Assembly (NCBI GenBank): GCA_934373635.1
Contig: CAKROZ010000003.1
Span: 1-64,000, forward strand
Length of the DNA: 64,000 nt
Direction: 5' to 3'
DNA from: an uncultured Eubacteriales bacterium
GTDB lineage: Bacteria; Bacillota; Clostridia; Oscillospirales; CAG-272
A program made the translations under genes and the position numbers. Below, in pieces: positions 1 to 8,828 of this stretch; the first letter of the stretch is position 1; every line of letters begins with the position of its first letter. Below the pieces are notes generated by a model. That model worked only from the letters and a program-made list of their open reading frames with translations. It did no database searches and was not told the DNA's origin.

Positions 1-114
1 GCTCCGAAGAAGACAACGAAGAAGGCAGCCGAGGAAAAGGAAGCCGCTCCGAAGAAGACAACGAAGAAGGCAGCCGAAGAAAAGGAAGCCGCTCCGAAGA
101 AGACAACGAAGAAG
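1..114 (+). repeat. 45-bp in-frame tandem repeat, about 2.5 copies
   Basis: Units 1-45 and 46-90 differ at one visible base, and the third copy (91-114) breaks off. The array may extend upstream of the window. It encodes the Lys/Ala-rich repeat of the tail. Confidence 0.85.
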
Positions 115-180
115 TCGACCGAGGGCACTGCGGAAAAGCCCGCAAAGAAGACAACAAAGAAAGTAGCCACCAAAGAATAA
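1..180 (+). CDS. C-terminal tail of a Lys/Ala-rich protein, probably trigger factor (partial)
   Basis: Only the last 59 codons are inside the window, ending in TAA at 178-180. They encode an extremely basic Ala/Lys/Thr/Glu tail made of a 15-residue repeat (AAPKKTTKKAAEEKE-like). The DNA shows this as a 45-bp tandem unit at 1-45, 46-90 and a partial copy from 91. Position immediately upstream of clpP-clpX suggests trigger factor (tig), which commonly precedes clpP in Firmicutes. No trigger factor domain is visible here, so this is inference from synteny. A Lys-rich tail of this kind could bind RNA or ribosomes. A histone-like or other ribosome-associated protein is the alternative. The repeat can vary in copy number by slippage. 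Confidence 0.5.
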   Translation, partial: APKKTTKKAAEEKEAAPKKTTKKAAEEKEAAPKKTTKKSTEGTAEKPAKKTTKKVATKE

Positions 181-196
181 TTTCATAAACCACATA

Positions 197-244
197 AAAA
201 CAGCCGTCGGTCATGTCACTTTGCCTTGACTGTCGGCTGTTTTG
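197..244 (+). terminator. Intrinsic-terminator-like hairpin before clpP
   Basis: AACAGCCGTCGGTCA pairs with TGACTGTCGGCTGTT (199-241) with two mismatches, followed by TTTT. It separates the upstream gene from clpP. No separate clpP promoter fits in the 22 nt after it, so some read-through is likely. Confidence 0.6.
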
Positions 245-266
245 AACCGAAGAAAAGGAGAAAATT

Positions 267-857
267 ATGGCACTTGTACCAATGGTAGTTGAGCAGACCT
301 CCCGAGGGGAGCGCTCCTATGACATCTATTCCCGCCTGCTTAACGACAGGATCATCTTTCTGTCCGACGAGGTAAACGATACGACCGCATCCCTTGTGGT
401 CGCTCAGATGCTCTATCTCGAGGCACAGGACCCCGACAAGGATATTTACTTCTACATTAACAGCCCCGGCGGCTCCATCTCTTCGGGCATGGCGATCTAT
501 GACACCATGAATTATATCAAATGTGACGTCTCCACCATCTGCGTGGGCATGGCAGCGTCGATGGCGGCGTTTCTTCTTTCCAGCGGAACGAAGGGAAAGC
601 GCTTTGCTCTCCCGAACGCGGAAGTGATGATTCACCAGCCGCTCGGCGGTATGCAGGGGCAGGCGTCGGACATCAAAATTCACGCCGACCATATCCTGAA
701 GATCCGCGATAAGATGAACACTCTTCTCTCCGAGCAGACGGGAAAGCCCCTCGCCACCATCCGCAAGGATACCGACCGCGACAATTTCCTGAGCGCGGAG
801 GAAGCGAAGGAATACGGTCTCATCGATAAGGTCATTACGAAGAAGGAAATCAACTGA
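267..857 (+). CDS. clpP: ATP-dependent Clp protease proteolytic subunit
   Basis: This is the serine peptidase that forms the tetradecameric chamber degrading substrates unfolded by ClpX or ClpC in the cytosol. At 196 residues it has the usual family length. The catalytic triad is visible: Ser98 in GMAASMAAF, His123 in MIHQPLGG, and Asp172 in DTDRDNF. The N-terminal YDIYSRLLNDRIIFL and INSPGGS segments are characteristic. The start is set by AGGAG at about 256-260 upstream of ATG 267. The stop codon lies one base before the clpX start, so the two are translationally linked and encode partners. There is nothing unusual in the sequence. Confidence 0.98.
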   Translation: MALVPMVVEQTSRGERSYDIYSRLLNDRIIFLSDEVNDTTASLVVAQMLYLEAQDPDKDIYFYINSPGGSISSGMAIYDTMNYIKCDVSTICVGMAASMAAFLLSSGTKGKRFALPNAEVMIHQPLGGMQGQASDIKIHADHILKIRDKMNTLLSEQTGKPLATIRKDTDRDNFLSAEEAKEYGLIDKVITKKEIN

Positions 858-858
858 T

Positions 859-2169
859 ATGTCGGGTAAAACAAAAGGACGCCATTGTTCTTTCTGCGGG
901 CGGAGCGAAGAGGAGGTCTCTCTCCTGATCCCCTCGCAGGAAGGTGACTGCTACATCTGCGACAGCTGCATCGATATCTGCTCCGAATTCATTGAAGAGC
1001 ATTTTGCCCCGCCGAAGACGGAAAAAGAGGAAGAGACACTTTCCTTCTCTTCCCTTCCGAAACCGATAGAGATCAAGAAAATGCTTGACGACTACGTGAT
1101 CGGGCAGGATGAGGCAAAGCTCGCGCTCTCGGTCGCCGTCTACAATCACTATAAACGGATCCTGACGATGAAGGAACCCGAAAAGAAATCGGGACGGGGA
1201 GCAAAGCGCAAGGCGGCCTCGGAGTCCGCGGAAGCATCGGACGGCGTAGAGCTTCAGAAATCCAACGTTCTGCTTCTCGGTCCGACGGGTGTCGGAAAGA
1301 CCTATATCGCGCAAACGCTCGCCAAGAGCTTCAAAGTTCCCTTCGCCATCGCGGACGCGACCACGCTGACCGAAGCGGGATATGTCGGTGAGGATGTAGA
1401 GAATATTCTGCTCCGACTGATTCAGGCGGCAGATTACGATATCGAGCTTGCCGAGCGCGGCATCATCTATATCGATGAGATCGACAAGATCTCCCGCAAG
1501 GGAGAAAACCGCTCGATCACCCGTGATGTCTCGGGCGAGGGCGTGCAACAGGCACTTCTGAAAATTCTCGAGGGTACGATCTCGAATGTTCCCCCGCAGG
1601 GCGGACGCAAGCATCCGAATCAGGAATTCATTCAGATCAACACGAAAAACATTCTCTTTATCTGCGGCGGTGCCTTCGACGGGATCGAAAGCATCATCGA
1701 ACAGAGAAAGGGAAATCAACAGATCGGCTTCTCCACCGAGAAAAAGACGACTAAGGAAAAAGTCATGCACGGAGTCTACAAGGACGTCACCGCGCACGAT
1801 GTCGTAAAATACGGCCTGATTCCCGAGCTTGTCGGGCGTCTTCCCGTGATTGTCACGCTGGACAATCTGGACGAAGACTCTCTCGTGCGGATCCTTAAAG
1901 AGCCGAAAAACGCACTCTACAAGCAATATCAGAAATTGCTCGGCATGGACGGAATCCGTCTGACCTTTGAGGAGGATGCCTTCCGTGCGATCGCCCACAT
2001 GGCGATCGAGCGTCAGACAGGCGCACGCGGTCTTCGCTCGATCCTCGAGAGGATCATGATGCGACCGATGTTCGAGCTTCCCTCCGAGGAGGGAGTCGAA
2101 GAAGTCGTTGTCACCCGCGCATTCGTGGAAGGCAAGGAACCGCTTCGCATCATCAAGAAAAGCGCATAA
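859..2169 (+). CDS. clpX: ATP-dependent Clp protease ATP-binding subunit ClpX
   Basis: This AAA+ unfoldase recognises substrates and threads them into ClpP. At 436 residues it is of normal length. The N-terminal zinc-binding domain has Cys10, Cys13, Cys34 and Cys37 (CSFC and CDSC). Walker A is GPTGVGKT (141-148), the pore loop is GYVG (174-177), Walker B is IIYIDEID (202-209), and sensor 2 is GARGLRS. The ClpP-docking IGF loop at 289-291 shows that it can partner ClpP. A low-complexity Lys/Ala/Ser linker at about 108-130 falls in a region that varies in the family. It starts one base after the clpP stop and ends just before a strong terminator, giving a clpPX unit. Confidence 0.98.
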   Translation: MSGKTKGRHCSFCGRSEEEVSLLIPSQEGDCYICDSCIDICSEFIEEHFAPPKTEKEEETLSFSSLPKPIEIKKMLDDYVIGQDEAKLALSVAVYNHYKRILTMKEPEKKSGRGAKRKAASESAEASDGVELQKSNVLLLGPTGVGKTYIAQTLAKSFKVPFAIADATTLTEAGYVGEDVENILLRLIQAADYDIELAERGIIYIDEIDKISRKGENRSITRDVSGEGVQQALLKILEGTISNVPPQGGRKHPNQEFIQINTKNILFICGGAFDGIESIIEQRKGNQQIGFSTEKKTTKEKVMHGVYKDVTAHDVVKYGLIPELVGRLPVIVTLDNLDEDSLVRILKEPKNALYKQYQKLLGMDGIRLTFEEDAFRAIAHMAIERQTGARGLRSILERIMMRPMFELPSEEGVEEVVVTRAFVEGKEPLRIIKKSA

Positions 2170-2170
2170 A

Positions 2171-2212
2171 AAATACGGCTGACAACCATTCGGTTGTCAG
2201 CCGTAATTTTTT
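2171..2212 (+). terminator. Terminator after clpX
   Basis: A perfect 14-bp stem TACGGCTGACAACC / GGTTGTCAGCCGTA (2174-2205) with an ATTC loop is flanked by A-rich and T-rich tracts. It may work in both directions, also ending the convergent AraC transcript. The stretch 2213-2404 holds nothing further that I can see. Confidence 0.92.
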
Positions 2213-2404
2213 ACGCGAACATGTTTTGCCCGACCTTCAAGAATATCTCCGAAGGCGGGGTGAAAAACGAGGTCGGGAAGTTTTTCTGTCCGAACGAAGA
2301 GAAGCGAATCGCAGTCGCGGCTACCGAGAGAAATTTTTTCCCAAACGAGCCGCGAAAAACTTCTGTTCACCCGGTGTCCGAACTCTTCGAAGACGCTTCA
2401 GGCA

Positions 2405-3238
2405 TCAGCGCGCGAGCTTCCGATAAGCGAGCGGGCGCATGTCCATGTATTGCTTAAAGATTTTATGGAAGTAGTTGGGGTTTGCAAATCCCGTCTCTTC
2501 CGCGATCTCCGCCATGGTGCTCTCCCCTTCCGCGAGAAGCTCGAGCGAGCGGTGGATCCGCAGGTCGTTGATATAATCGACGGGCGTCTTACCGATGCTC
2601 TCACGGAACATTTTCGTGAAGTAATCGGGCGAGACCATCATCTGCTCGGCGAGACGATCGACGTAGATCTTCTCTTTATAATGTGTCTCGATATGCTCGA
2701 GGATCGGGCGCATACGCAACACGTTATGGTAGATCATGCGCTCCTGCTCATTCTTCATCCCGCAATAGTGACGAAGCAGAGCCGTCATCATCAGATAAAT
2801 GTTCGCACGGATCGGGAGCTTATAGCAAACATCCTTGCCGAGAAATTCATCGTAGGAGTCCTGCATATAATGCGCGAGCACGTCATAAACGGCGTGCGAG
2901 GGACGGAATGCCGTGATGCGGTTCTTCGACTGGATATAGAACATATAGAGGATCTCGGTATCGAAGCTCTGCATGTTCGCCTCGAGGATCGAGGTGTCGA
3001 ACACCACACCGCGCACCGTGACGCCCCCCTCCGCGCTCTCCACGCGGTGCATCATGTCCGCGGGGATATAGAAGAAGTCCCCCGTCTCGGCGGCGATGGT
3101 CGTGGTCCCGATACCGACGGTCGCCTTCCCTTCCACGATCTCGAGAATCTCCATCGCCTGTGCGTGGCGGTGCGGCTTCAGAACGCCGCCCTCGCCGCTC
3201 TCGCGAAAAAATGTGAAAGGCACTGTTTCGTTTTGCAT
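2405..3238 (-). CDS. AraC family transcriptional regulator with N-terminal cupin
   Basis: A 277-residue regulator. The N-terminal half is a cupin sensor domain (HRHAQAMEILEIVEGKA, then GDFFYIPADMMHRVES), typical of small-ligand or sugar sensing. The last 100 residues carry two helix-turn-helix motifs of AraC/XylS type (RLAEQMMVSPDYFTKMFRE and IAEETGFANPNYFHKIFKQ). The ATG at 3236-3238 is preceded by GGAG at a good distance. It lies downstream of the ABC exporter genes on the same strand but has its own promoter at 3440-3468. The target is unknown. A link to the exporter is only suggested by proximity. Confidence 0.9.
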   Translation of the reverse strand: MQNETVPFTFFRESGEGGVLKPHRHAQAMEILEIVEGKATVGIGTTTIAAETGDFFYIPADMMHRVESAEGGVTVRGVVFDTSILEANMQSFDTEILYMFYIQSKNRITAFRPSHAVYDVLAHYMQDSYDEFLGKDVCYKLPIRANIYLMMTALLRHYCGMKNEQERMIYHNVLRMRPILEHIETHYKEKIYVDRLAEQMMVSPDYFTKMFRESIGKTPVDYINDLRIHRSLELLAEGESTMAEIAEETGFANPNYFHKIFKQYMDMRPLAYRKLAR

Positions 3239-3439
3239 ATCAATCTCCGTGATTTATATTCATTCGTCTCCGAAAAGCGGGAGTACATCGAGATGCGGGC
3301 AGCGTTCCCGTCGGTCGAAGCGAAAAGACGCAGACCGCAGCCGTGGTTTCGGACACGGAATTCGCAATGAACGCAGGAAATCGTTTCGCTCATGTGATGT
3401 GCTCGGTATTTTCGGAGGTGACCTTCAAGCTATGGATAC

Positions 3440-3468
3440 AGTATAACAGATTCCCGAACATTTGTAAA
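3440..3468 (-). promoter_or_regulatory. Sigma-A-type promoter of the AraC gene
   Basis: Reading the minus strand: TTTACA (3463-3468), 17-nt spacer, TATACT (3440-3445), about 200 nt upstream of the AraC start. Confidence 0.75.
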
Positions 3469-3492
3469 GAGAATCCGACAAAAAATCCGATA

Positions 3493-5286
3493 TTACGTGC
3501 TCTCGAATTGCGCGTGGTAGAGCTCACTGTAAAATCCGCCGTGCGCGAGAAGCTCGTCGTGCGTTCCCTGCTCCACGACATCGCCGTCACGGACGACAAG
3601 GATTCTGTCGGCGTCGCGGATTGTGGAAAGGCGATGCGCGATCACAAAGCAGGTGCGCCCGCGCATCAGGGCGAGCATGGCATCCGAGATGTCCTTTTCC
3701 GTTGCGGAGTCGACATTGGAGGTCGCCTCGTCGAGAATCAGCATCGGCGAATCCATGAGCATTGCCCGCGCGATGGTCAGAAGTTGCTTTTGCCCCTTGG
3801 AGACGGCATCGCCTTCGGTGATTACGGTATCGTACCCGTCGGGGAGTCCCTCGATGTAGGTATGGATCCGTGCGGCACGGCAAGCCGCCTCGACCTGCTC
3901 CCGCGTGACGCCTTCTTTCCCGTATGCGACATTCTCGAAGACCGTCCCGCGGAAGAGCCACGTCTCTTGAAGCACCATCGTATACGCGGCGCGCAGACTG
4001 TCACGGGTAAAGGAATACATATCCTCTCCGTCAAGCAGAATACTGCCCGCATCGATATCGTAAAAGCGCATCAGAAGATGGATGATGGTCGTCTTCCCCG
4101 CACCCGTCGATCCGACGATCGCAGTGACGGAGCCCGGCGATGCGGTAAAGGAAAGATCCTTCAGAACGGGGCGCGTCGGGTCGTAGCCGAAGCGCACATG
4201 CGAAAAGCGGACCTCACCGCGCGGCGGCGGAAGCGCACGTGCCCCTGCTATATCCGACGGCTCCGCCGGCTCGTCGATCAGGCGAAATACGCGCTCCGCC
4301 GCGGCGAGTGCCGACTGAATATCGGCATAGATATTCGCGATCTGGTTGATGGGCCCCGAAAACTTGCGGGAAAGAAGGACGAAGCGGGAGAGTCCCTCGA
4401 GGGTGAGTCCTCCTCCCGTCATATACAGAATGGCACCGAAAATATTGACGAGCGTCATCGAAAGGTTGTTGACGAAGTTGACCGAGGGTCCCGCCATCGT
4501 GCCGTTCGCCTCCGCATCGACATATGCCCGCGAGGCGGCGAGGTTCTTTTCCTCAAAGCACGCAGTGACCGCCTCCTCGGCGGCATAGGTACGGATAACC
4601 TTCTGCCCCGCGATCATCTCTTCGGCATATCCGTTCATTTCGGCGAGTGCCGCACTCCGACGGCGGAAGAGGGGGCGCGTGATCTTCGAGATGATGTGCG
4701 TCAGCAGAACGGAAAGCGGAATGGTGACAAAGAAAACGATCATAAGCTTCGCCGACACCGTAATCATCAGGATGAACGAATAGACCACGGTAGCAAAGCT
4801 CGAGATGATCTGCAAAAAATCGCTCGACAGAGATTCCCCGATCGTATTGACGTCATAGGTCACCGTGCTGACGATCTCGCCCGCCTGATGTCGGTCGAAG
4901 AAGCCGACGGGCAGCGCCACGAGCTTTTTATAGATGTCCTCCCGCATTTTCGCACTGATGCGCTGGGAGAGCTTCAGCATCACGACCGAGAGAAGATAGG
5001 CGATCCCCGACGACAATACATAAAAAAGCACCATAAGGAGAAGATATGTATACACGTCTGCCGTCGTTTCACCCGCGATGGCGCCGATGGCAGAAGCGGC
5101 AAGAGAAGTGCCCGTAATGGAAAGCACGCCCGAGACCACGGTCAGAAGGATCGCGGCAAGGAGCGTCCATCTGTCATGGGACAGATACCGCCAGAGCCCG
5201 CGATAGATATAGGCGATGTCATGTCCGCGCAAGAGGTCGCGCCCGCCCGTCCGATTCTTCGGGGTAAACTGTGACGGATTCTTCAT
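3493..5286 (-). CDS. ABC exporter half-transporter, catalytic-site subunit
   Basis: A fused membrane domain and ATPase (597 residues from the chosen start) of the multidrug/lipid exporter type. About six membrane segments are followed by a nucleotide-binding domain with Walker A GSTGAGKTT, Walker B MLILDEATSNVD with the catalytic Glu, and switch His in FVIAHRLSTI. The signature is VSKGQ instead of LSGGQ. The start at 5286 is chosen because GGGGAGGTGAAGAG sits directly upstream of that ATG. The longer reading from 5331 would overlap the previous gene. It starts 4 nt after the stop of the partner exporter gene, so the two form a heterodimer pair. The substrate cannot be told. Confidence 0.93.
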   Translation of the reverse strand: MKNPSQFTPKNRTGGRDLLRGHDIAYIYRGLWRYLSHDRWTLLAAILLTVVSGVLSITGTSLAASAIGAIAGETTADVYTYLLLMVLFYVLSSGIAYLLSVVMLKLSQRISAKMREDIYKKLVALPVGFFDRHQAGEIVSTVTYDVNTIGESLSSDFLQIISSFATVVYSFILMITVSAKLMIVFFVTIPLSVLLTHIISKITRPLFRRRSAALAEMNGYAEEMIAGQKVIRTYAAEEAVTACFEEKNLAASRAYVDAEANGTMAGPSVNFVNNLSMTLVNIFGAILYMTGGGLTLEGLSRFVLLSRKFSGPINQIANIYADIQSALAAAERVFRLIDEPAEPSDIAGARALPPPRGEVRFSHVRFGYDPTRPVLKDLSFTASPGSVTAIVGSTGAGKTTIIHLLMRFYDIDAGSILLDGEDMYSFTRDSLRAAYTMVLQETWLFRGTVFENVAYGKEGVTREQVEAACRAARIHTYIEGLPDGYDTVITEGDAVSKGQKQLLTIARAMLMDSPMLILDEATSNVDSATEKDISDAMLALMRGRTCFVIAHRLSTIRDADRILVVRDGDVVEQGTHDELLAHGGFYSELYHAQFEST

Positions 5287-5290
5287 CTCT

Positions 5291-6994
5291 TCACCTCCCC
5301 TGTATCTCGGCGACGGCACGGTATTCCGCATGCGTCTTCATAAGCTCTTCGTGCGTGCCGCCTCCCGTAAGAGTGCCGTCCTTCAAAAAGAGGATCTTAT
5401 CGGCATCTTTTACGGTGGCGATCCGCTGTGAGACAAGGATCGTCGTTGTCTTCTTACGCTTTCGCAGAGCGCTCCGAAGATCCCTGTCGGTTTTGTAATC
5501 GAGCGCGCTCGTCGCATCGTCGAGAACCAAGATCTCGGGAGAGCCGTAGAGCGCACGGGCAAGCGTGAGACGCTGTTTCTGTCCGCCAGAAAGATTCGCT
5601 CCCCTGCCGTCGATATGCGAATTTACGCCTTCGGGAAGCTCGTTTACAAAGGTATCCGCCTGTGCCGTATGCAGTGCGTCGAACACGGCGTCCTCCGACC
5701 GCTCGCGGAAGAAGACGACATTCTCCGCAACTGTGGCGGAAGGAACGAAGTCATACTGAAAGCAAACACCGAATTTCTTTCGAAGCTCTGCATACGGGTA
5801 GGTACGGATGTCCCTCCCGTCAAGCAGAATCTGCCCCTTGTCGGGATCGTAAAGGCGGAGAAGCAAGGAGATCAGCGTGCTCTTTCCCGAGCCCGTCGCG
5901 CCGATGATACCGAGTGTCTGCCCGCGCGCAAGCGTGAAGGAAACGTCGCGGAGATCGGGGGCCTTTTTATTGTAAGAAAAGCTCACATGCGAAAACCGCA
6001 GATAGGCACCCTCCTCGCAGAAATCCGCCGCGGGAAGCGTCGGCATACGGCTCTCGGTCGAGAGGACCTCGGAGATCCGTTTTGCGGACGCCATACAGCG
6101 TGAGAGCTGAATAAAGATACGGGTCATCATGATCATGTTGTTCAGAATGACCGTGAAATAGGTCATAAAGGACAGAAGCGTACCCGCGGCGTGAAAGCCC
6201 GTATGCGTCGCGAGAAGCGTGCCGATGAAGATCACCGCGCAGAGCCCGAGATTCAAAAGAAGGTCGCAAAGCGGCTTCGTCAGAGACAGCAGGCGTCCCG
6301 CCTCCACTTCCTTTTTCTCAAGACGGCGGTTGACACGGCAAAAGGCGTCGGTCTCGTATTTTGTTTTCGAAAGCGCCTTAATGACACGGATCCCGCTCGC
6401 GGTCTCGTCCACCTTCCGCACCATGCCGTCGAGGATCTCCTGCTCCTCATAATAAAGAGGGGTCGCCTTCTTTGTCACGAGCCACACGGAAAGAGACACA
6501 AGGGGGAGCGTCGCGAGCAGGGCGACGGCGAGTCTCGCGTCGAGGATCAGGGTGATCACCACACCGCCGATCAGGGTGATGGGCGCTTTGACTCCGAGGC
6601 GGAAGAGTCGCGCGAGGAATGCCGTCACGTGGTAGGTATCCGTCGTCAGGCGCGAGGTCAGGGAGGGCGTGCCGTAGCTGTCGATCGCGGGCGCATCCAG
6701 CGTCACAGTCTTCAAAAACAAGTCATGCCGCAAATCGCGCGCTACATATCCCGACGCTCTCGCCGCCGTGCGGTTGCCGAGGATATGAAAAAGAAGGGTC
6801 TGAAGAGAGAGAAGGAGCATCAGAACGCCCGCACCGATCACCGCACCGAGGTCTTCCCTCGGCACGACGTCATCGATCATATAGCCGAGAAGCGCGGGAA
6901 TAAACAGCTCGCAAAAGGACGCGATCGTCTTGAAAAGCAGGCAGACGAAGATCTGTGTGCGATAAGGGCGCAGGTATCCCGAAAGCGTCTTCAT
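5291..6994 (-). CDS. ABC exporter half-transporter, degenerate-site subunit
   Basis: A 567-residue membrane/ATPase fusion, first gene of the exporter pair. It has Walker A GATGSGKST and a canonical LSGGQKQR signature. Walker B reads EILVLDDATSALD, with Asp in place of the catalytic Glu, and the switch position is Gln (LVSQRIATV) instead of His. This is the known pattern of heterodimeric exporters (TM287/288 or BmrCD type). One composite ATP site is built from this subunit's weakened Walker B and the partner's odd signature, and the other site stays active. RBS AGAGGAG precedes ATG 6994. It is divergent from the DUF421 gene with under 40 bp between them. Confidence 0.93.
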   Translation of the reverse strand: MKTLSGYLRPYRTQIFVCLLFKTIASFCELFIPALLGYMIDDVVPREDLGAVIGAGVLMLLLSLQTLLFHILGNRTAARASGYVARDLRHDLFLKTVTLDAPAIDSYGTPSLTSRLTTDTYHVTAFLARLFRLGVKAPITLIGGVVITLILDARLAVALLATLPLVSLSVWLVTKKATPLYYEEQEILDGMVRKVDETASGIRVIKALSKTKYETDAFCRVNRRLEKKEVEAGRLLSLTKPLCDLLLNLGLCAVIFIGTLLATHTGFHAAGTLLSFMTYFTVILNNMIMMTRIFIQLSRCMASAKRISEVLSTESRMPTLPAADFCEEGAYLRFSHVSFSYNKKAPDLRDVSFTLARGQTLGIIGATGSGKSTLISLLLRLYDPDKGQILLDGRDIRTYPYAELRKKFGVCFQYDFVPSATVAENVVFFRERSEDAVFDALHTAQADTFVNELPEGVNSHIDGRGANLSGGQKQRLTLARALYGSPEILVLDDATSALDYKTDRDLRSALRKRKKTTTILVSQRIATVKDADKILFLKDGTLTGGGTHEELMKTHAEYRAVAEIQGR

Positions 6995-7032
6995 GCCGAT
7001 TTCTCCTCTCTTTTGAATTTAGGTATTTTTCT

Positions 7033-7728
7033 TTGGATTACGTAAGAATACTTCTCTCCTCGCTCGGGTCGGTCGTAGTGCTCTATCTTCTGACACGTCT
7101 CATCGGACCGCGACAGGTCACGGAGCTTACGGTATTTGATTATCTGAACTCCATCACCATCGGATCGATCGCCGCGGAGATGGCATTAACCAAAACGCTC
7201 CCCGATTTTCTGGAAGCGCTCATCGCGACGCTCGTCTACGGCATCGTAACGCTCGGGATCTCCTATCTGACACAGTTTTGTCCTCGTCTGCGTCCAATCC
7301 TCATCGGACGATCGCTAACGCTCTTTTCGGGCGGTCGCTTCGACAAAAAGAATATGAGGAGATCAAAGCTCGACCTGAACGAATTTCTCATGGGAGCGCG
7401 GAACGCCGGTTACTTTTCCCTGTCCGAGGTGGAATGTGCGATTCTCGAGCCGAACGGAAAGATCAGCTTTTTACCGAAAAGTGACGCGCGCCCTCTGACA
7501 CCGAAGGATGTCGCGATAGAGACCGAAAAAGCCGAGGCGCCCTTCACCGTGATCATGGAAGGGAAAATTCAGGGCGAGACGCTCGGTCGCGCGGGATTTG
7601 ACGAAACGTGGCTGACACGCGCGCTGTCCGAGCGCGACTCCCGTGCCGCCGAGATCTTCCTCGCGACGGTGACAGAGAGCGGAACACTCGAGATCTTTCT
7701 TGAAAAAAAGAGTCGGCACGCGGGATAA
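7033..7728 (+). CDS. DUF421 (YetF/YcaP-like) membrane protein
   Basis: An integral membrane protein of the DUF421 family. Three hydrophobic N-terminal segments are followed by the family block GPRQVTELTVFDYLNSI, then a cytoplasmic domain with LDLNEFLMGARNAGYF and VECAILEPNGKISFLPK. Function is not well established; some homologues act at spore or envelope level. The start is uncertain. TTG at 7033 matches the usual family N-terminus and has AGG about 9 nt upstream. An ATG at 6955 would overlap the divergent exporter gene and add an atypical extension. From TTG it is 231 residues. Confidence 0.82.
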   Translation: MDYVRILLSSLGSVVVLYLLTRLIGPRQVTELTVFDYLNSITIGSIAAEMALTKTLPDFLEALIATLVYGIVTLGISYLTQFCPRLRPILIGRSLTLFSGGRFDKKNMRRSKLDLNEFLMGARNAGYFSLSEVECAILEPNGKISFLPKSDARPLTPKDVAIETEKAEAPFTVIMEGKIQGETLGRAGFDETWLTRALSERDSRAAEIFLATVTESGTLEIFLEKKSRHAG

Positions 7729-7769
7729 GCCCGGGTGTCGACTCCCACAAGAACAAATATCGAAACGGA

Positions 7770-8711
7770 TCAATAGAAGGTGGCAACCTCTTGTGCGGGC
7801 TTTTGTGCCCGCTCGATCTTCGTGACCGTCAAGACGGGGCCTTTGCCACGATAGAGCTTTGAATACTCGGCCGCGAGCTTTCCCTCCACCGTCACCCAGT
7901 CGCGGGTCTTCAGGGTCAGGTCTCCCGTCCCTTTTGCCACGACGCCGCGATAGGCGATGTCCGCCTCGCAACAGGTCATGATATGCCGTCCGATGGCATA
8001 TTGCGATTTCGGGAGCGAGGGGTCGAGCGCGACGATCCCCTTGAAGCGAACCGTCTTGCCGTCGTATTTGTCGAATTCCTCACTCATATCGCGGTAGAAG
8101 AGCGCGAAATCCTCGTCCCGGATCTCGATCACGGGTGCCGTAATATCGAACGGAAGAGGATCCTCAATGTCGTCGAAGGTGATCTCCCCAGCGGTGTCCT
8201 CGTAGCAGATATTCGCCTTACGGCTGATCGTGCGGACGAGCTTATGAAGCTCGTTTTTATCCGTCTTTTCGCTCGTGCGGTTGAACACCACCATCTCGGC
8301 ACTTGTCAGCTTGTCCACGACGAGCGCGCGCATGTTGGCGTTGTAAGAAAGGATAGTCGTCGAATCCGCGATAAAAATTTCCTGATATACCATGAAATTT
8401 TCAGGCAGAGCGTTATAGAAACGATCAAGCTGCCACATGCCGTTGTACTCGACGACGAGGATGTCCGCCTTCGCCTGCTTCTGCCTTGCGAGCAGACGGT
8501 CGGTCGTCAAGTCCTGTTCGTCGTCGAAGGAGGCAAACGAAACGTTATCGCCGAAGGCGGTAGGATCATACTCTTCCTCGCCGTCCTCGCAACGCAGGAT
8601 CAGATACTTCTTCTTTTTATCGTTGAAGTTCTCGTCCTCCATGGTCTCGGTGATAAACTTCGTTTTCCCTGCCTCGAGAAATCCTGTAAACAGATATACG
8701 GGAATATCCAT
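7770..8711 (-). CDS. CobW-like GTPase fused to a TIGR03943/YcgQ-type C-terminal domain
   Basis: A 313-residue two-part protein. Residues 1 to about 180 form a P-loop GTPase of the CobW/COG0523 group, with GFLEAGKTKF as Walker A (Ala replaces the usual second Gly). The region around residues 225-300 (RFKGIV, IGRHIMTCCEADIAYRGV, WVTVEGKL) resembles the C-terminal domain of TIGR03943/YcgQ proteins, which pair with a permease in zinc-related loci. The CxxC element (GCICC) seen in typical COG0523 proteins is absent. RBS GGAG precedes ATG 8711. It is followed downstream by nothing on this strand. The neighbouring upstream gene is a second CobW protein, so a role in metal handling is inferred. Confidence 0.82.
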   Translation of the reverse strand: MDIPVYLFTGFLEAGKTKFITETMEDENFNDKKKKYLILRCEDGEEEYDPTAFGDNVSFASFDDEQDLTTDRLLARQKQAKADILVVEYNGMWQLDRFYNALPENFMVYQEIFIADSTTILSYNANMRALVVDKLTSAEMVVFNRTSEKTDKNELHKLVRTISRKANICYEDTAGEITFDDIEDPLPFDITAPVIEIRDEDFALFYRDMSEEFDKYDGKTVRFKGIVALDPSLPKSQYAIGRHIMTCCEADIAYRGVVAKGTGDLTLKTRDWVTVEGKLAAEYSKLYRGKGPVLTVTKIERAQKPAQEVATFY

Positions 8712-8828
8712 AAAAATCTCCGTTCCGCCGCCGATGCGGCAAAAGTCCGAAAAGCGTCCCCGCCTTCCGAAAAAAAGCAGTGCGCGAGGCGACTCCGATC
8801 AAAGCCACCTGCGCGTCATGTGTCGGTC

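Noticed and set aside
1..114. Possible CRISPR array
   Set aside because: The repeats are contiguous, in frame and coding; there are no spacers. No CRISPR array or cas gene was seen anywhere in the window.
2194..3370. Plus-strand frames opposite the AraC gene
   Set aside because: The minus strand has the two helix-turn-helix motifs and a good start; the plus frames have no support.
3343..5274. 643-codon plus-strand frame opposite the ABC exporter
   Set aside because: Antisense to an ATPase with all motifs; Arg/Asp-rich composition typical of a shadow.
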